Made by a program: the position numbers and the translations under genes. Under the pieces are notes generated by a model that made no database searches, was not told the origin of the DNA, and was given only the letters and a program-made list of their open reading frames with translations. DNA of 30,628 nucleotides from a virus, in IMG/VR virus record IMGVR_UViG_3300009184_000138, positions 1 to 30,628 of that record; one strand, written 5' to 3'. Shown in pieces: positions 1 through 5,537 of this stretch (positions are counted from its first letter, which is position 1; each line of letters begins with the position of its first letter).

Positions 1-164
1 ACAAAGGCGAAATCAGGTCTGTAGACGGCTCGACATTGGTTACTTGGAAGAGTGCCAAACCAAGCATGAGTTTCTCAGCCAGCCTGTTTAAAACGGCTTA
101 TAAAGACCTGTACGAACAGTTTGTGGTGCAGCAAGCCGGCTCACGCCGTTTCTTAGTTAAATGA
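1..164 (+). CDS. YqaJ-type phage exonuclease, C-terminal end (5' truncated)
   Basis: Only the last 53 or so codons are present; the gene enters from the left edge in frame 3 and stops with TGA at 162-164. The visible tail contains a stretch ending in DLYEQFVV followed by GSRRFLVK, a pattern I recall from the C-termini of phage YqaJ/lambda-exonuclease-like nucleases, which resect double-stranded ends to expose single strands. The catalytic core lies outside the window, so the family call rests on the tail and on the next gene, a RecT-like annealase, the usual partner of such nucleases. The next gene starts 11 bases downstream. It could instead be another protein of the recombination cassette; confidence is moderate. 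Confidence 0.55.
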   Translation, partial: KGEIRSVDGSTLVTWKSAKPSMSFSASLFKTAYKDLYEQFVVQQAGSRRFLVK

Positions 165-174
165 GAGGATTTAC

Positions 175-1002
175 ATGAGCAATATCGTACCGTTTGCAGA
201 TATGCAACAGATGGCCAAGGCTATCGCTGATTCTCGACTTTTCGGGCTAACAGATGTCAACCAGGTGCTCGCCTTGGGTATGGTTGCTCAGGCCGAGGGT
301 CATGCGTTTGCCACCGCTGCTCGCGACTATCACGTTATTCAAGGCCGTCCAGCACTCAAGGCCGATGCAATGATGGCGAGGTTTCAAGCAGCCGGGGGAA
401 AAGTTAATTGGGAGGTTTACACCGATGAACGTGTCACCGGCAGTTTTAGCCATCCGAATGGTGGATCTCTTAGCGTCACTTGGACTATTGAACAAGCAAG
501 ATCGATTGGTCTTGTTAAGCCAGGTAGCGGCTGGCAAAAGTTTCCAAGAGCTATGCTCCGATCACGTTGCATTAGCGAAGGCATTCGATCAGTTTACCCA
601 GGCTCTGTTACCGGCTTCTACAGTCCCGAAGAAGTAGCAGATTTTGAACCTCCTAAAACAAAGGATTTGGGGCGTTTTGATGCCTCACCCTTAAATCCAC
701 TACCCGAGTTGCCAGAAAACGCTACAGAGCTTGTTTTAGAGGCTGTAGACCGTACTGGCACGATACCGCTCATGGTGCCTGACTCCGATACTCCGTATTT
801 GTTCGCAATGGACTTGGAAGACTGGATTTTGCAGTTTGCAACCTTATGCGAAAAGATCGGAAAGTCCAAAAAACTTAATGGCGGGGAGCGAAAAGAGAAA
901 TGCAAAGCACTCGCCCGTGCCAACGAAGGTTACATTGAGACATTCAATCCTATTCAGAAAACAATACTTAACCAAGCAATTGCAAACGCAGGAGAGGCAT
1001 GA
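175..1002 (+). CDS. RecT-like single-strand annealing protein
   Basis: The 275-residue product resembles the phage recombinase family usually annotated RecT-like. Visible hallmarks are a helical N-terminus with AQAEG (residues 39-42), the segment DYHVIQGRPALKADAMMARF (51-70), GGKVNWE (74-80) and RAMLRSRCISEGIRSVYPG (125-143), followed by a PEEV motif near 151-154. Such proteins anneal complementary single strands left by a partner exonuclease. The start at 175 is preceded by GAGAGG (164-169), a good ribosome site. The C-terminal third (about 190-275) is less conserved and Lys-rich. It lies between the exonuclease end and an SSB-like gene and overlaps the latter, consistent with one recombination operon. 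The motif match is by eye, so a distant relative of another annealase family remains possible. Confidence 0.65.
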   Translation: MSNIVPFADMQQMAKAIADSRLFGLTDVNQVLALGMVAQAEGHAFATAARDYHVIQGRPALKADAMMARFQAAGGKVNWEVYTDERVTGSFSHPNGGSLSVTWTIEQARSIGLVKPGSGWQKFPRAMLRSRCISEGIRSVYPGSVTGFYSPEEVADFEPPKTKDLGRFDASPLNPLPELPENATELVLEAVDRTGTIPLMVPDSDTPYLFAMDLEDWILQFATLCEKIGKSKKLNGGERKEKCKALARANEGYIETFNPIQKTILNQAIANAGEA

Positions 1003-1313
1003 TGGCCACAGGACACATTGAACAGCCAGGTAAAGGCGTGTTGTTTATGAACGAAAAGAAGGTGAAGGATTCGCACCCAGATTGGAAGGGTTTCATCATT
1101 GTCACTGAAGACTATAAGGCTGGTGACAAGGTCAAGATCACCGCGTGGACTAAGCAGACTGCTCGCGGCCAGTTGATCTCGCTTGCAGAGGACACTTGGA
1201 AGCCTGACCCTAACTGGGTGCCGCCACTACCGATCTCTGGCAAACCCAACATGGTCACCAAGAACTATCCAAAAGAAGTCGGTGGGTTTGATGATTCAGA
1301 AGTACCGTTCTGA
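999..1313 (+). CDS. small SSB-like protein with acidic C-terminal tip
   Basis: The product is about 104 residues. The N-terminal two thirds look like one small beta-rich domain (GVLFMNEKK, then DWKGFIIV, KVKITAWTK and GQLISLAED), compatible with an OB fold. A Pro-rich linker follows and the protein ends in DDSEVPF, which resembles the acidic DDDIPF tip that bacterial SSBs use to recruit partners. The position between annealase and RusA fits a single-strand DNA-binding role. Two ATGs are adjacent, at 999 and 1002; the GGAGAGG site at 991-997 is better spaced for 1002, and either way the gene overlaps the preceding stop. The stop TGA at 1311-1313 overlaps the start of rusA. The SSB assignment is inference from the tip, size and context. 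Confidence 0.5.
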   Translation: MMATGHIEQPGKGVLFMNEKKVKDSHPDWKGFIIVTEDYKAGDKVKITAWTKQTARGQLISLAEDTWKPDPNWVPPLPISGKPNMVTKNYPKEVGGFDDSEVPF

Positions 1314-1702
1314 TGCGACACGTTCTACATCTACCGTATCCACCGAGCATCAACAACTATTGGATTGCTAGTGGCCATCGAAGATTCATTTCTAAGCGTG
1401 GCGTGGCTTTCAAACAGGCAGTCTCAGAGTATGTTGCGATGCACCAATTGGAATCTTTTGGGGATGGGTCGGTGATTGTCGATATTGTTTTGCGTCCAAG
1501 AGATGCAAGGTTGATGGACATTGACAATTGTATTAAGCCAATCTTGGATTCTTTACAGGATGCAGGGTTGGTTGATAACGATAAACAAGTACACCGCGTG
1601 TCGATCATGCGGGGCTTGGTTATGAAGGGCGGTGGCGGCTGCATAGTTGTCATCGAAAATAAACCAACAGGGGATAACGATGAACGAACACTTACTTGCT
1701 GA
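1313..1702 (+). CDS. rusA: RusA-family Holliday junction resolvase
   Basis: The 129-residue protein has the RusA layout. It starts with a PYPPSINNYW motif (8-17), has a basic stretch RRFISKRG (23-30), then MDIDNCIKPILDSL (68-81), and ends the core with DNDKQV (88-93). In RusA the acidic residues of the DxDN motif and of the later D-rich loop bind the metal in the active site; here D69, D71 and D90 are the candidates, and K75 matches the essential lysine position. RusA dimers cut Holliday junctions, resolving recombination and replication intermediates before packaging. Length matches the family (about 120 residues). The start overlaps the previous stop codon (TGATG), indicating coupling. Confidence 0.9.
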   Translation: MRHVLHLPYPPSINNYWIASGHRRFISKRGVAFKQAVSEYVAMHQLESFGDGSVIVDIVLRPRDARLMDIDNCIKPILDSLQDAGLVDNDKQVHRVSIMRGLVMKGGGGCIVVIENKPTGDNDERTLTC

Positions 1703-1847
1703 AGCGAAAGCACTCCAGGTCGATCTGAAATGGTTTCTTGGAGCTTGCAACACCATACATTACAAAGACGAACAGATGCTTGTGCACTTAAGCAACATCA
1801 TGGTCGAGTTAATTAAGGGGTACGAGGATGCGACAAAAACACATTAA
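1680..1847 (+). CDS. small helical protein of unknown function
   Basis: A 55-residue protein starting MNEHLLAEAK, predicted by eye to be mostly alpha-helical, with no motif I recognise. I chose the ATG at 1680 because AGGGGA (1669-1674) precedes it at ideal distance; a longer reading from 1647 lacks such a site. It overlaps the end of the resolvase gene by 23 bases and its own end overlaps the next gene by 20, typical of compact phage operons. It may be an accessory of the recombination cassette, but nothing in the sequence proves that. Confidence 0.6.
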   Translation: MNEHLLAEAKALQVDLKWFLGACNTIHYKDEQMLVHLSNIMVELIKGYEDATKTH

Positions 1848-2004
1848 AGACACGGACGATATGCTCTCTTTGCAGAGCTGCTGGTGTCCGCCGCTAGAGG
1901 ATGACCAGGAGTACAAGCAATGGAGCAAAATGGTTCTTATTTGCATGGCCATTATCGCAATTACTCTTATTTCTATTGTCACTTTTTGGAATTTTTATGA
2001 CTAA
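1828..2004 (+). CDS. small single-pass membrane protein
   Basis: A 58-residue protein with a polar N-terminus containing a CWCPP cluster (18-22) and an acidic patch, followed by one hydrophobic segment (about residues 35-54, MVLICMAIIAITLISIVTFW) next to the C-terminus. This topology suggests a tail-anchored inner-membrane protein. AAGGGG (1815-1820) lies seven bases before the ATG. The stop TAA at 2002-2004 overlaps the glycosyltransferase start (ATGACTAA), so the two are probably co-translated. It might anchor or assist the glycosyltransferase, but this rests only on the coupling. I do not recognise a family. Confidence 0.6.
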   Translation: MRQKHIKDTDDMLSLQSCWCPPLEDDQEYKQWSKMVLICMAIIAITLISIVTFWNFYD

Positions 2005-2737
2005 AATCTTTATTGCAACGCCAATGTACGGCGGTATGTGCACAGGTTCGTACACACAAGGGCTGCTGAACCTCGGTGGCATCTTGCGTGAGGCCGGCAT
2101 CGAATCAATGATGAGCTTTATGTTCAATGAATCGTTGATCACCCGTGCTCGCAACGCATTGACTCAAGCCTTTCTGAAAACCGATTGCACACATTTGATG
2201 TTCATTGATGCTGACATTTTGTTTAACCCAGCAGATCTTGTCACCATGATAAAGGCAGACAAGGATGTGATCGGTGGCATCTATCCCAAGAAAGAAATCA
2301 ACTGGACTACGGTCAGGCAAGCTATTGAGGCAGGGGTGCCTAATGAGCAGCTCAAGCACCACACAGGATCGTTTGTGGTTAACCTGGTGAACTACGCACC
2401 CTCGGTGACCGTGCCAATTGACCAGCCCGTGGAAGTACAGAACATGGGTACAGGGTTTCTACTAATAAAGCGTGAAGTGTTCGATAAACTCAAGCCTTGC
2501 GTCCCATCGTATTCAAATGACGTTTCCGATCTCGGCAACACGATTGGGGCGAGGGAAGTTATACATGAATATTTTGCAACAAGCATTGAAGAATCCACTA
2601 ATCGACTACTGTCTGAAGACTATCACTTTTGTACGATCTATCGGGCAATTGGTGGGCAAATCTGGGCAGCACCGTGGGTGGTACTGAGTCACATAGGCAC
2701 CTATGCGTTTGAAGGTAGGCTGGTAGCCGCACCATGA
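1997..2737 (+). CDS. GT-A-type glycosyltransferase
   Basis: The 246-residue reading from ATG 1997 begins MTKIFIATPMYGG, the first beta strand of a GT-A nucleotide-sugar fold, and carries HLMFIDADILF (66-76) with a D71-x-D73 pair in the place of the metal-binding DxD motif. VIGGIYPKK (91-99) follows, then a MGTGFLLIKREVF stretch and a late SEDYHFC segment, as in phage glycosyltransferases. The frame is open back to 1901, but that extension is hydrophobic, out of phase with the real gene 1828-2004, and has no good ribosome site. The acceptor may be the host surface, a virion protein or phage DNA; the sequence does not tell. The downstream methyltransferase overlaps it (ATGA). Confidence 0.75.
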   Translation: MTKIFIATPMYGGMCTGSYTQGLLNLGGILREAGIESMMSFMFNESLITRARNALTQAFLKTDCTHLMFIDADILFNPADLVTMIKADKDVIGGIYPKKEINWTTVRQAIEAGVPNEQLKHHTGSFVVNLVNYAPSVTVPIDQPVEVQNMGTGFLLIKREVFDKLKPCVPSYSNDVSDLGNTIGAREVIHEYFATSIEESTNRLLSEDYHFCTIYRAIGGQIWAAPWVVLSHIGTYAFEGRLVAAP

Positions 2738-3306
2738 CACACTTCACTCAAGACTGGTTTAGTCACAACATTGAAAACTTTATTATTATTAAAGAGATGA
2801 TGCCTAAATGCAAAAGCATCCTAGAGATTGGTTGTTTTGAAGGCAGGGCAACGTGTTGGATGTTAGAGCATATGCTGTCTAGAGATGGCGATATGGTGTG
2901 TGTTGATACGTTTAAAGGGTCTGAAGAGCACAGTCAAATTGAATTGACCGATATGTATAAGCGTTGGCAGTACAACGTGGATGCATCAAGCGGTGAGGAT
3001 CAAACTGTTGCTTGCTATGTCGGGACTAGTTATGAAATGCTTGCCCGTCTGATTTCTGAAAAGCAAAGATTTGATTTCATCTACATTGATGGCAGTCACA
3101 CCGCCCCCGATGTAATGACAGACGCTTGCATGGCTTGGGGAATGCTTAAACACGGTGGCATCATGCTGTTTGATGATTACCTGTGGACAGATATGCCAGG
3201 ACTGTTGCACCGCCCTAAACTTGGGGTAGATTTCTTTACCACCCTGTTTTCAGAACAAAACGAACTGGCTTTACTAGGCTATCAATACGCTTTACGCAAA
3301 CTTTAA
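2734..3306 (+). CDS. class I SAM-dependent methyltransferase (Methyltransf_24-like)
   Basis: The 190-residue protein has a Rossmann-type SAM site. Motif I is ILEIGCFEGRAT (29-40), the next strand ends in VCVDTF (55-60), and FDFIYIDGSHTAPDV (113-127) is typical of the Methyltransf_24 group. A second acidic motif MLFDDYLW occurs at 144-151. That family modifies small molecules, sugars or natural products more often than DNA, and no DPPY or IPP nucleobase-methylation motif is seen. The start overlaps the glycosyltransferase stop (ATGA), so the pair probably acts on one substrate, for example a methylated sugar. The stop at 3304-3306 overlaps the stop of the convergent gene on the other strand. 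Confidence 0.75.
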   Translation: MTHFTQDWFSHNIENFIIIKEMMPKCKSILEIGCFEGRATCWMLEHMLSRDGDMVCVDTFKGSEEHSQIELTDMYKRWQYNVDASSGEDQTVACYVGTSYEMLARLISEKQRFDFIYIDGSHTAPDVMTDACMAWGMLKHGGIMLFDDYLWTDMPGLLHRPKLGVDFFTTLFSEQNELALLGYQYALRKL

Positions 3307-3461
3307 CGCTTGGCGGTGCGCTTACTCTTACGAAAGGCTTTAGCAGTAGGCGCACCTTTAGCACCAGGCTTTCTCATCCGCTCTTTAGAGCCACGCTTAA
3401 TCCGCGCACGTTTGCGGTGAATATTGGCATACAAACCGTCTTTCATCTGCTGCATCCCCAT
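3303..3461 (-). CDS. small basic phage protein (KDGLYANIH family)
   Basis: A 52-residue Lys/Arg-rich protein. The core DGLYANIHRKRARIKRGS (8-25), then RMRKPGAKGAPTAKAF (29-44), is a pattern I recall from small hypothetical proteins in many podovirus-like genomes; no function is known to me. Starts at 3461, 3455 or 3446 are all possible. GGGG lies nine bases before 3446, which would give a version beginning MKDGLYANIH. It overlaps the end of the preceding basic gene, and its stop shares the TTAA with the methyltransferase stop on the other strand. A nucleic-acid-binding role is plausible from charge alone. Confidence 0.7.
   Translation of the reverse strand: MGMQQMKDGLYANIHRKRARIKRGSKERMRKPGAKGAPTAKAFRKSKRTAKR
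3315..3356. other. imperfect candidate hairpin at the convergent gene junction
   Basis: GGTGCGC (3315-3321) and GCGCACC (3350-3356) are complementary across a 28-base loop and are followed on the + strand by TTTA. This could slow transcription leaving the rightward operon, but the loop is large, there is no long T run, and the sequence codes for the small basic protein on the other strand. Low confidence as a terminator. Confidence 0.2.
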
Positions 3462-3676
3462 CTTCGTCTAGCGGCTCGACCGCGATCACCTTTCCAAGAT
3501 TTAGACCTTGCACAAAACGACTTGTGGCGCGGGTTCTTCGGGTCTTTAGTCGGTGCCTTAAGTTTACTGCCAGTTGCACGATTAGTCTTGGCTCGACCCT
3601 TCGCAGTCAGTCCTGCGCCTCTTGAGACAGAAAGTTTCTCGCCGCGGCCAACAGATAGATTTGGATTCTTAGCCAT
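3443..3676 (-). CDS. small basic phage protein (DUF6321-like)
   Basis: The 77-residue product has the pattern SVGRGEKLSVSRGAGLTAKG (8-27), then KAPTKDPKN, KSFCARSKSWKGDRG and a terminal RRRWGC. I recall this conserved layout from small phage proteins annotated as DUF6321; the name is from memory. It is highly basic. The ATG overlaps the last codons of the endolysin gene by eight bases, so it is the tail of the lysis cluster. It might bind nucleic acid or be packaged, but no function is established. It is complete and not a fragment of its downstream neighbour: both retain their own conserved ends. Confidence 0.7.
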   Translation of the reverse strand: MAKNPNLSVGRGEKLSVSRGAGLTAKGRAKTNRATGSKLKAPTKDPKNPRHKSFCARSKSWKGDRGRAARRRWGCSR

Positions 3677-4175
3677 TATTCACCATTACAAGAGCTTCGT
3701 TATGGACACGGACAAGGCGGTTCATCCAACCTAATTCATTTACAGGGTCGTGCAAACTGATATAAAACTGTTTCTTTTGACTGCTAAACCTTTCAATTAA
3801 ATCAACAGGGTCTTGCGTAATGGTCGCGGCAAAGGTCAGTGGCCCCATCGCACCATCAGGATAAGCACCCACCGAACGCTGCAACGTAAGCACCGATTGA
3901 GCCACGCCGGCATTGACCGCATAATCAAACAAAAGGTAATCAATACCGCTGGGCATCCGGTCGCACCAACACCGATCCCAGTAGAAGCGTTTGTACAGCG
4001 GCTCAACATCACTACACATTAGTGACTTCATTTCATCAATCGTGGCCGTGCGCTCAACGTACATTTCCCACGTTGTCTGGGTGACACCAAGGTTAGTCGC
4101 GCCACCTCGGTCAATCACAAACCCGCCTTCCGAGGAGAGCAGCAACTTAAACGATTGATCCCAATTTTCTTTCAT
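3669..4175 (-). CDS. endolysin, glycoside hydrolase family 108 type
   Basis: The 168-residue protein begins with an amphipathic helix and then LLLSSEGGF (11-19). The Glu of the EGG motif (E16) is the expected catalytic acid of GH108 muramidases, and GGATNLGVTQ (24-33) is the family's next signature. FYWDRCW (64-70) and FDYAVNAGV (83-91) complete the domain, followed by a region resembling the peptidoglycan-binding part (PDGAMGPLT, 106-114). It would cut the glycan backbone of murein at lysis. There is no signal peptide, so release needs the holin. Its ATG overlaps the holin stop (ATGA), as usual for holin-endolysin pairs. Length is normal for the family (about 160-180). Confidence 0.9.
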   Translation of the reverse strand: MKENWDQSFKLLLSSEGGFVIDRGGATNLGVTQTTWEMYVERTATIDEMKSLMCSDVEPLYKRFYWDRCWCDRMPSGIDYLLFDYAVNAGVAQSVLTLQRSVGAYPDGAMGPLTFAATITQDPVDLIERFSSQKKQFYISLHDPVNELGWMNRLVRVHNEALVMVNNG

Positions 4176-4537
4176 TTCTTCTGTGAGTAGAAAAGTGTTC
4201 GATCACCAAACAAGTAGAAACCTACAGCACTTGCAAAATTGTTTACAGCAGGGTTTTCTTGCCCCGACAACATCATAAACGACCAAGTGCCGAGCACAAT
4301 AGCCCCTACAGCGGGTCTCATTAGCCTCACAACGCTTTCAACCCACGGGTAAGTAGTGCCGCCACTCCCTGCGTTGTTCATCGCTTTAAACATCTCTAAA
4401 TCAACGGTACGCATTTGCGTGTATTCAGCAATGTTTGTTGGTTTGTATACGTCAGTCTGGATGAACCGCCCGATCAAAGACTTACCAAGGTCTACCGCCA
4501 GTGGCCCTAAGGCCGCAAGGATGGTTAGCGGGTCCAT
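4172..4537 (-). CDS. holin, three-transmembrane (GTA_holin_3TM-like)
   Basis: The reading from ATG 4537 gives 121 residues. An N-terminal hydrophobic segment DPLTILAALGPLAVDLG (2-18) is followed by a polar stretch, then a strongly hydrophobic helix (about 72-90, VGAIVLGTWSFMM) and a short third one (about 100-113, FASAVGFYLFG). This matches the three-segment holin type common next to GH108 endolysins. I chose 4537 because it overlaps the upstream stop (TAATG) with a GGCGAGGG ribosome site; the frame is open ten codons further without better support. It would form the inner-membrane lesion that lets the endolysin out. Confidence 0.75.
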   Translation of the reverse strand: MDPLTILAALGPLAVDLGKSLIGRFIQTDVYKPTNIAEYTQMRTVDLEMFKAMNNAGSGGTTYPWVESVVRLMRPAVGAIVLGTWSFMMLSGQENPAVNNFASAVGFYLFGDRTLFYSQKK

Positions 4538-4887
4538 TACAAACCCTCGCCTGGCGTAAAGTAGCACTCAGAAGTGCCGCTCTCTGTGATAAACGCAATG
4601 TACAAACTGTCTGAAGGCGTAAATTGTTTAGGCACGGTTAGCACCATGTTTTGATTAGGCACCGCTACATAAGCATATTGAGCAACACCAGGTGCAGGAA
4701 CAACGCAAGTCACCGCAGAATTGCCAATGTTGAAATAGACGGGTTTGCCTGTAGTGCTGCTTTCATGGCTTGCAACCAACAAGTTACGACAATTAGTATC
4801 AGACAGAATTTGAATACGTTGACTAGTGCTTGTCGCGTTTGCTTGATAGGTTTTGCCCATCGCTTGAAAAGCAATGTTGTTAGCCAT
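4537..4887 (-). CDS. small beta-rich structural protein
   Basis: The 116-residue protein is rich in Thr, Ser and Val with alternating hydrophobic residues, as in beta-sandwich virion or fibre accessory proteins. It ends YFTPGEGL. The 108-residue protein at 15044-15370 ends YITPGDGI and has a similar make-up, so the two look like distant paralogues. It starts two bases after the upstream stop and its stop overlaps the holin start. A virion decoration or fibre role is inference; no enzymatic motif is visible. Confidence 0.65.
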   Translation of the reverse strand: MANNIAFQAMGKTYQANATSTSQRIQILSDTNCRNLLVASHESSTTGKPVYFNIGNSAVTCVVPAPGVAQYAYVAVPNQNMVLTVPKQFTPSDSLYIAFITESGTSECYFTPGEGL

Positions 4888-4889
4888 GA

Positions 4890-5111
4890 TTAGCAGATCC
4901 GTCCACCATCCGCATTGCCAGGCTTGCTGGTAGAACTATCCTTGGTATCACGGTTGCCATCAAAACGCCACACAGACGTAAAGCCACCCTTGGGCAACTG
5001 ACCACTTTGCCATTTATTGTTACCGTCCTTACTGCCATCTCGCGGCAATTGGACGCGAACAGACTTAGCAATTTGTTGGTTCACATCACTCGGTCTTTTG
5101 ATCTTTTCCAT
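4890..5111 (-). CDS. small polar protein of unknown function
   Basis: A 73-residue, Gly/Lys/Asp-rich protein with no hydrophobic segment: KRPSDVNQQIAKSVRVQLPR (4-23), then a low-complexity polar C-terminus ending GRIC. The ATG at 5111 follows AAAGGA at good distance and lies inside the end of the upstream membrane-protein gene. A competing 63-codon frame (4880-5071) has no comparable ribosome site, so I prefer this one. Function unknown. Confidence 0.6.
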   Translation of the reverse strand: MEKIKRPSDVNQQIAKSVRVQLPRDGSKDGNNKWQSGQLPKGGFTSVWRFDGNRDTKDSSTSKPGNADGGRIC

Positions 5112-5304
5112 TTGTATTCCTTTCTTTCACGTTAATAATAAGATACGAGAAAATGGCAAAAAAAGCCATAGTTGCTAATCTTTCCCAACCAGGCGCATAC
5201 ATCACCCAACAGGCCAAACCAAACGATAAACCCAAAGCCAAAATCACCAACAACCGCTGACAAATAACATCAAGTGCAAGGCGCACCAAACTAATCGCAT
5301 CCAT
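5086..5304 (-). CDS. small two-helix membrane protein, lysis-cluster
   Basis: The 72-residue product has two hydrophobic segments, about residues 15-36 (LLVILALGLSFGLACWVMY) and 43-59 (LATMAFFAIFSYLIINV), separated by a short APGWER loop, with a charged C-terminal tail. The ATG is preceded by AAAGGGGATATAC, an excellent ribosome site. It lies in the leader of the lysis cluster, 550 bases ahead of the three-helix holin, and could be a second holin or antiholin. Similar small membrane proteins are common in podovirus-like genomes, but I know no demonstrated function. Confidence 0.65.
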   Translation of the reverse strand: MDAISLVRLALDVICQRLLVILALGLSFGLACWVMYAPGWERLATMAFFAIFSYLIINVKERNTNGKDQKTE

Positions 5305-5330
5305 GTATATCCCCTTTAGGAATACACAGT

Positions 5331-5537
5331 TTAACTATCTTCTTCATCTGTTGCAATGAAGCCTGATCCCCATTCATCGTCACTTATTTTTTGCTTTAGC
5401 TTCTCTACGTTGATCGAACGGTCTAGAATCTTGCACTTATCGGTCAGCGAGGCTGTCGGATCGTTCATGACATCTTTGAGCAACTTCTCAATTGCACGTT
5501 CTAACTCTGGGTTAATACCCTTGGATTTCTTGCTCAT
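5331..5537 (-). CDS. small helical protein of unknown function
   Basis: A 68-residue, charged, probably all-helical protein (GINPELERAIEKLLKDVMND at 8-27; INVEKLKQKI) with an acidic end DEEDS. Its ATG overlaps the stop of the large upstream internal-protein gene (ATGA), so it is translationally coupled to it. The size and charge would suit a small chaperone or regulator of that protein, but this is a guess from position only. Confidence 0.6.
   Translation of the reverse strand: MSKKSKGINPELERAIEKLLKDVMNDPTASLTDKCKILDRSINVEKLKQKISDDEWGSGFIATDEEDS

Noticed and set aside
1901-1996. N-terminal extension of the glycosyltransferase frame with a hydrophobic segment
   Set aside because: It overlaps the small membrane protein gene in another phase, and the strand-like start of the enzyme begins at 1997; no suitable ribosome site supports 1901.
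3303-3676. Frameshifted single gene formed by the two small basic frames
   Set aside because: Each frame keeps its own conserved start and end pattern, so these are two overlapping genes.
4880-5071. 63-codon frame on the - strand
   Set aside because: It lacks a ribosome site and is in another phase of the better supported gene 4890-5111.
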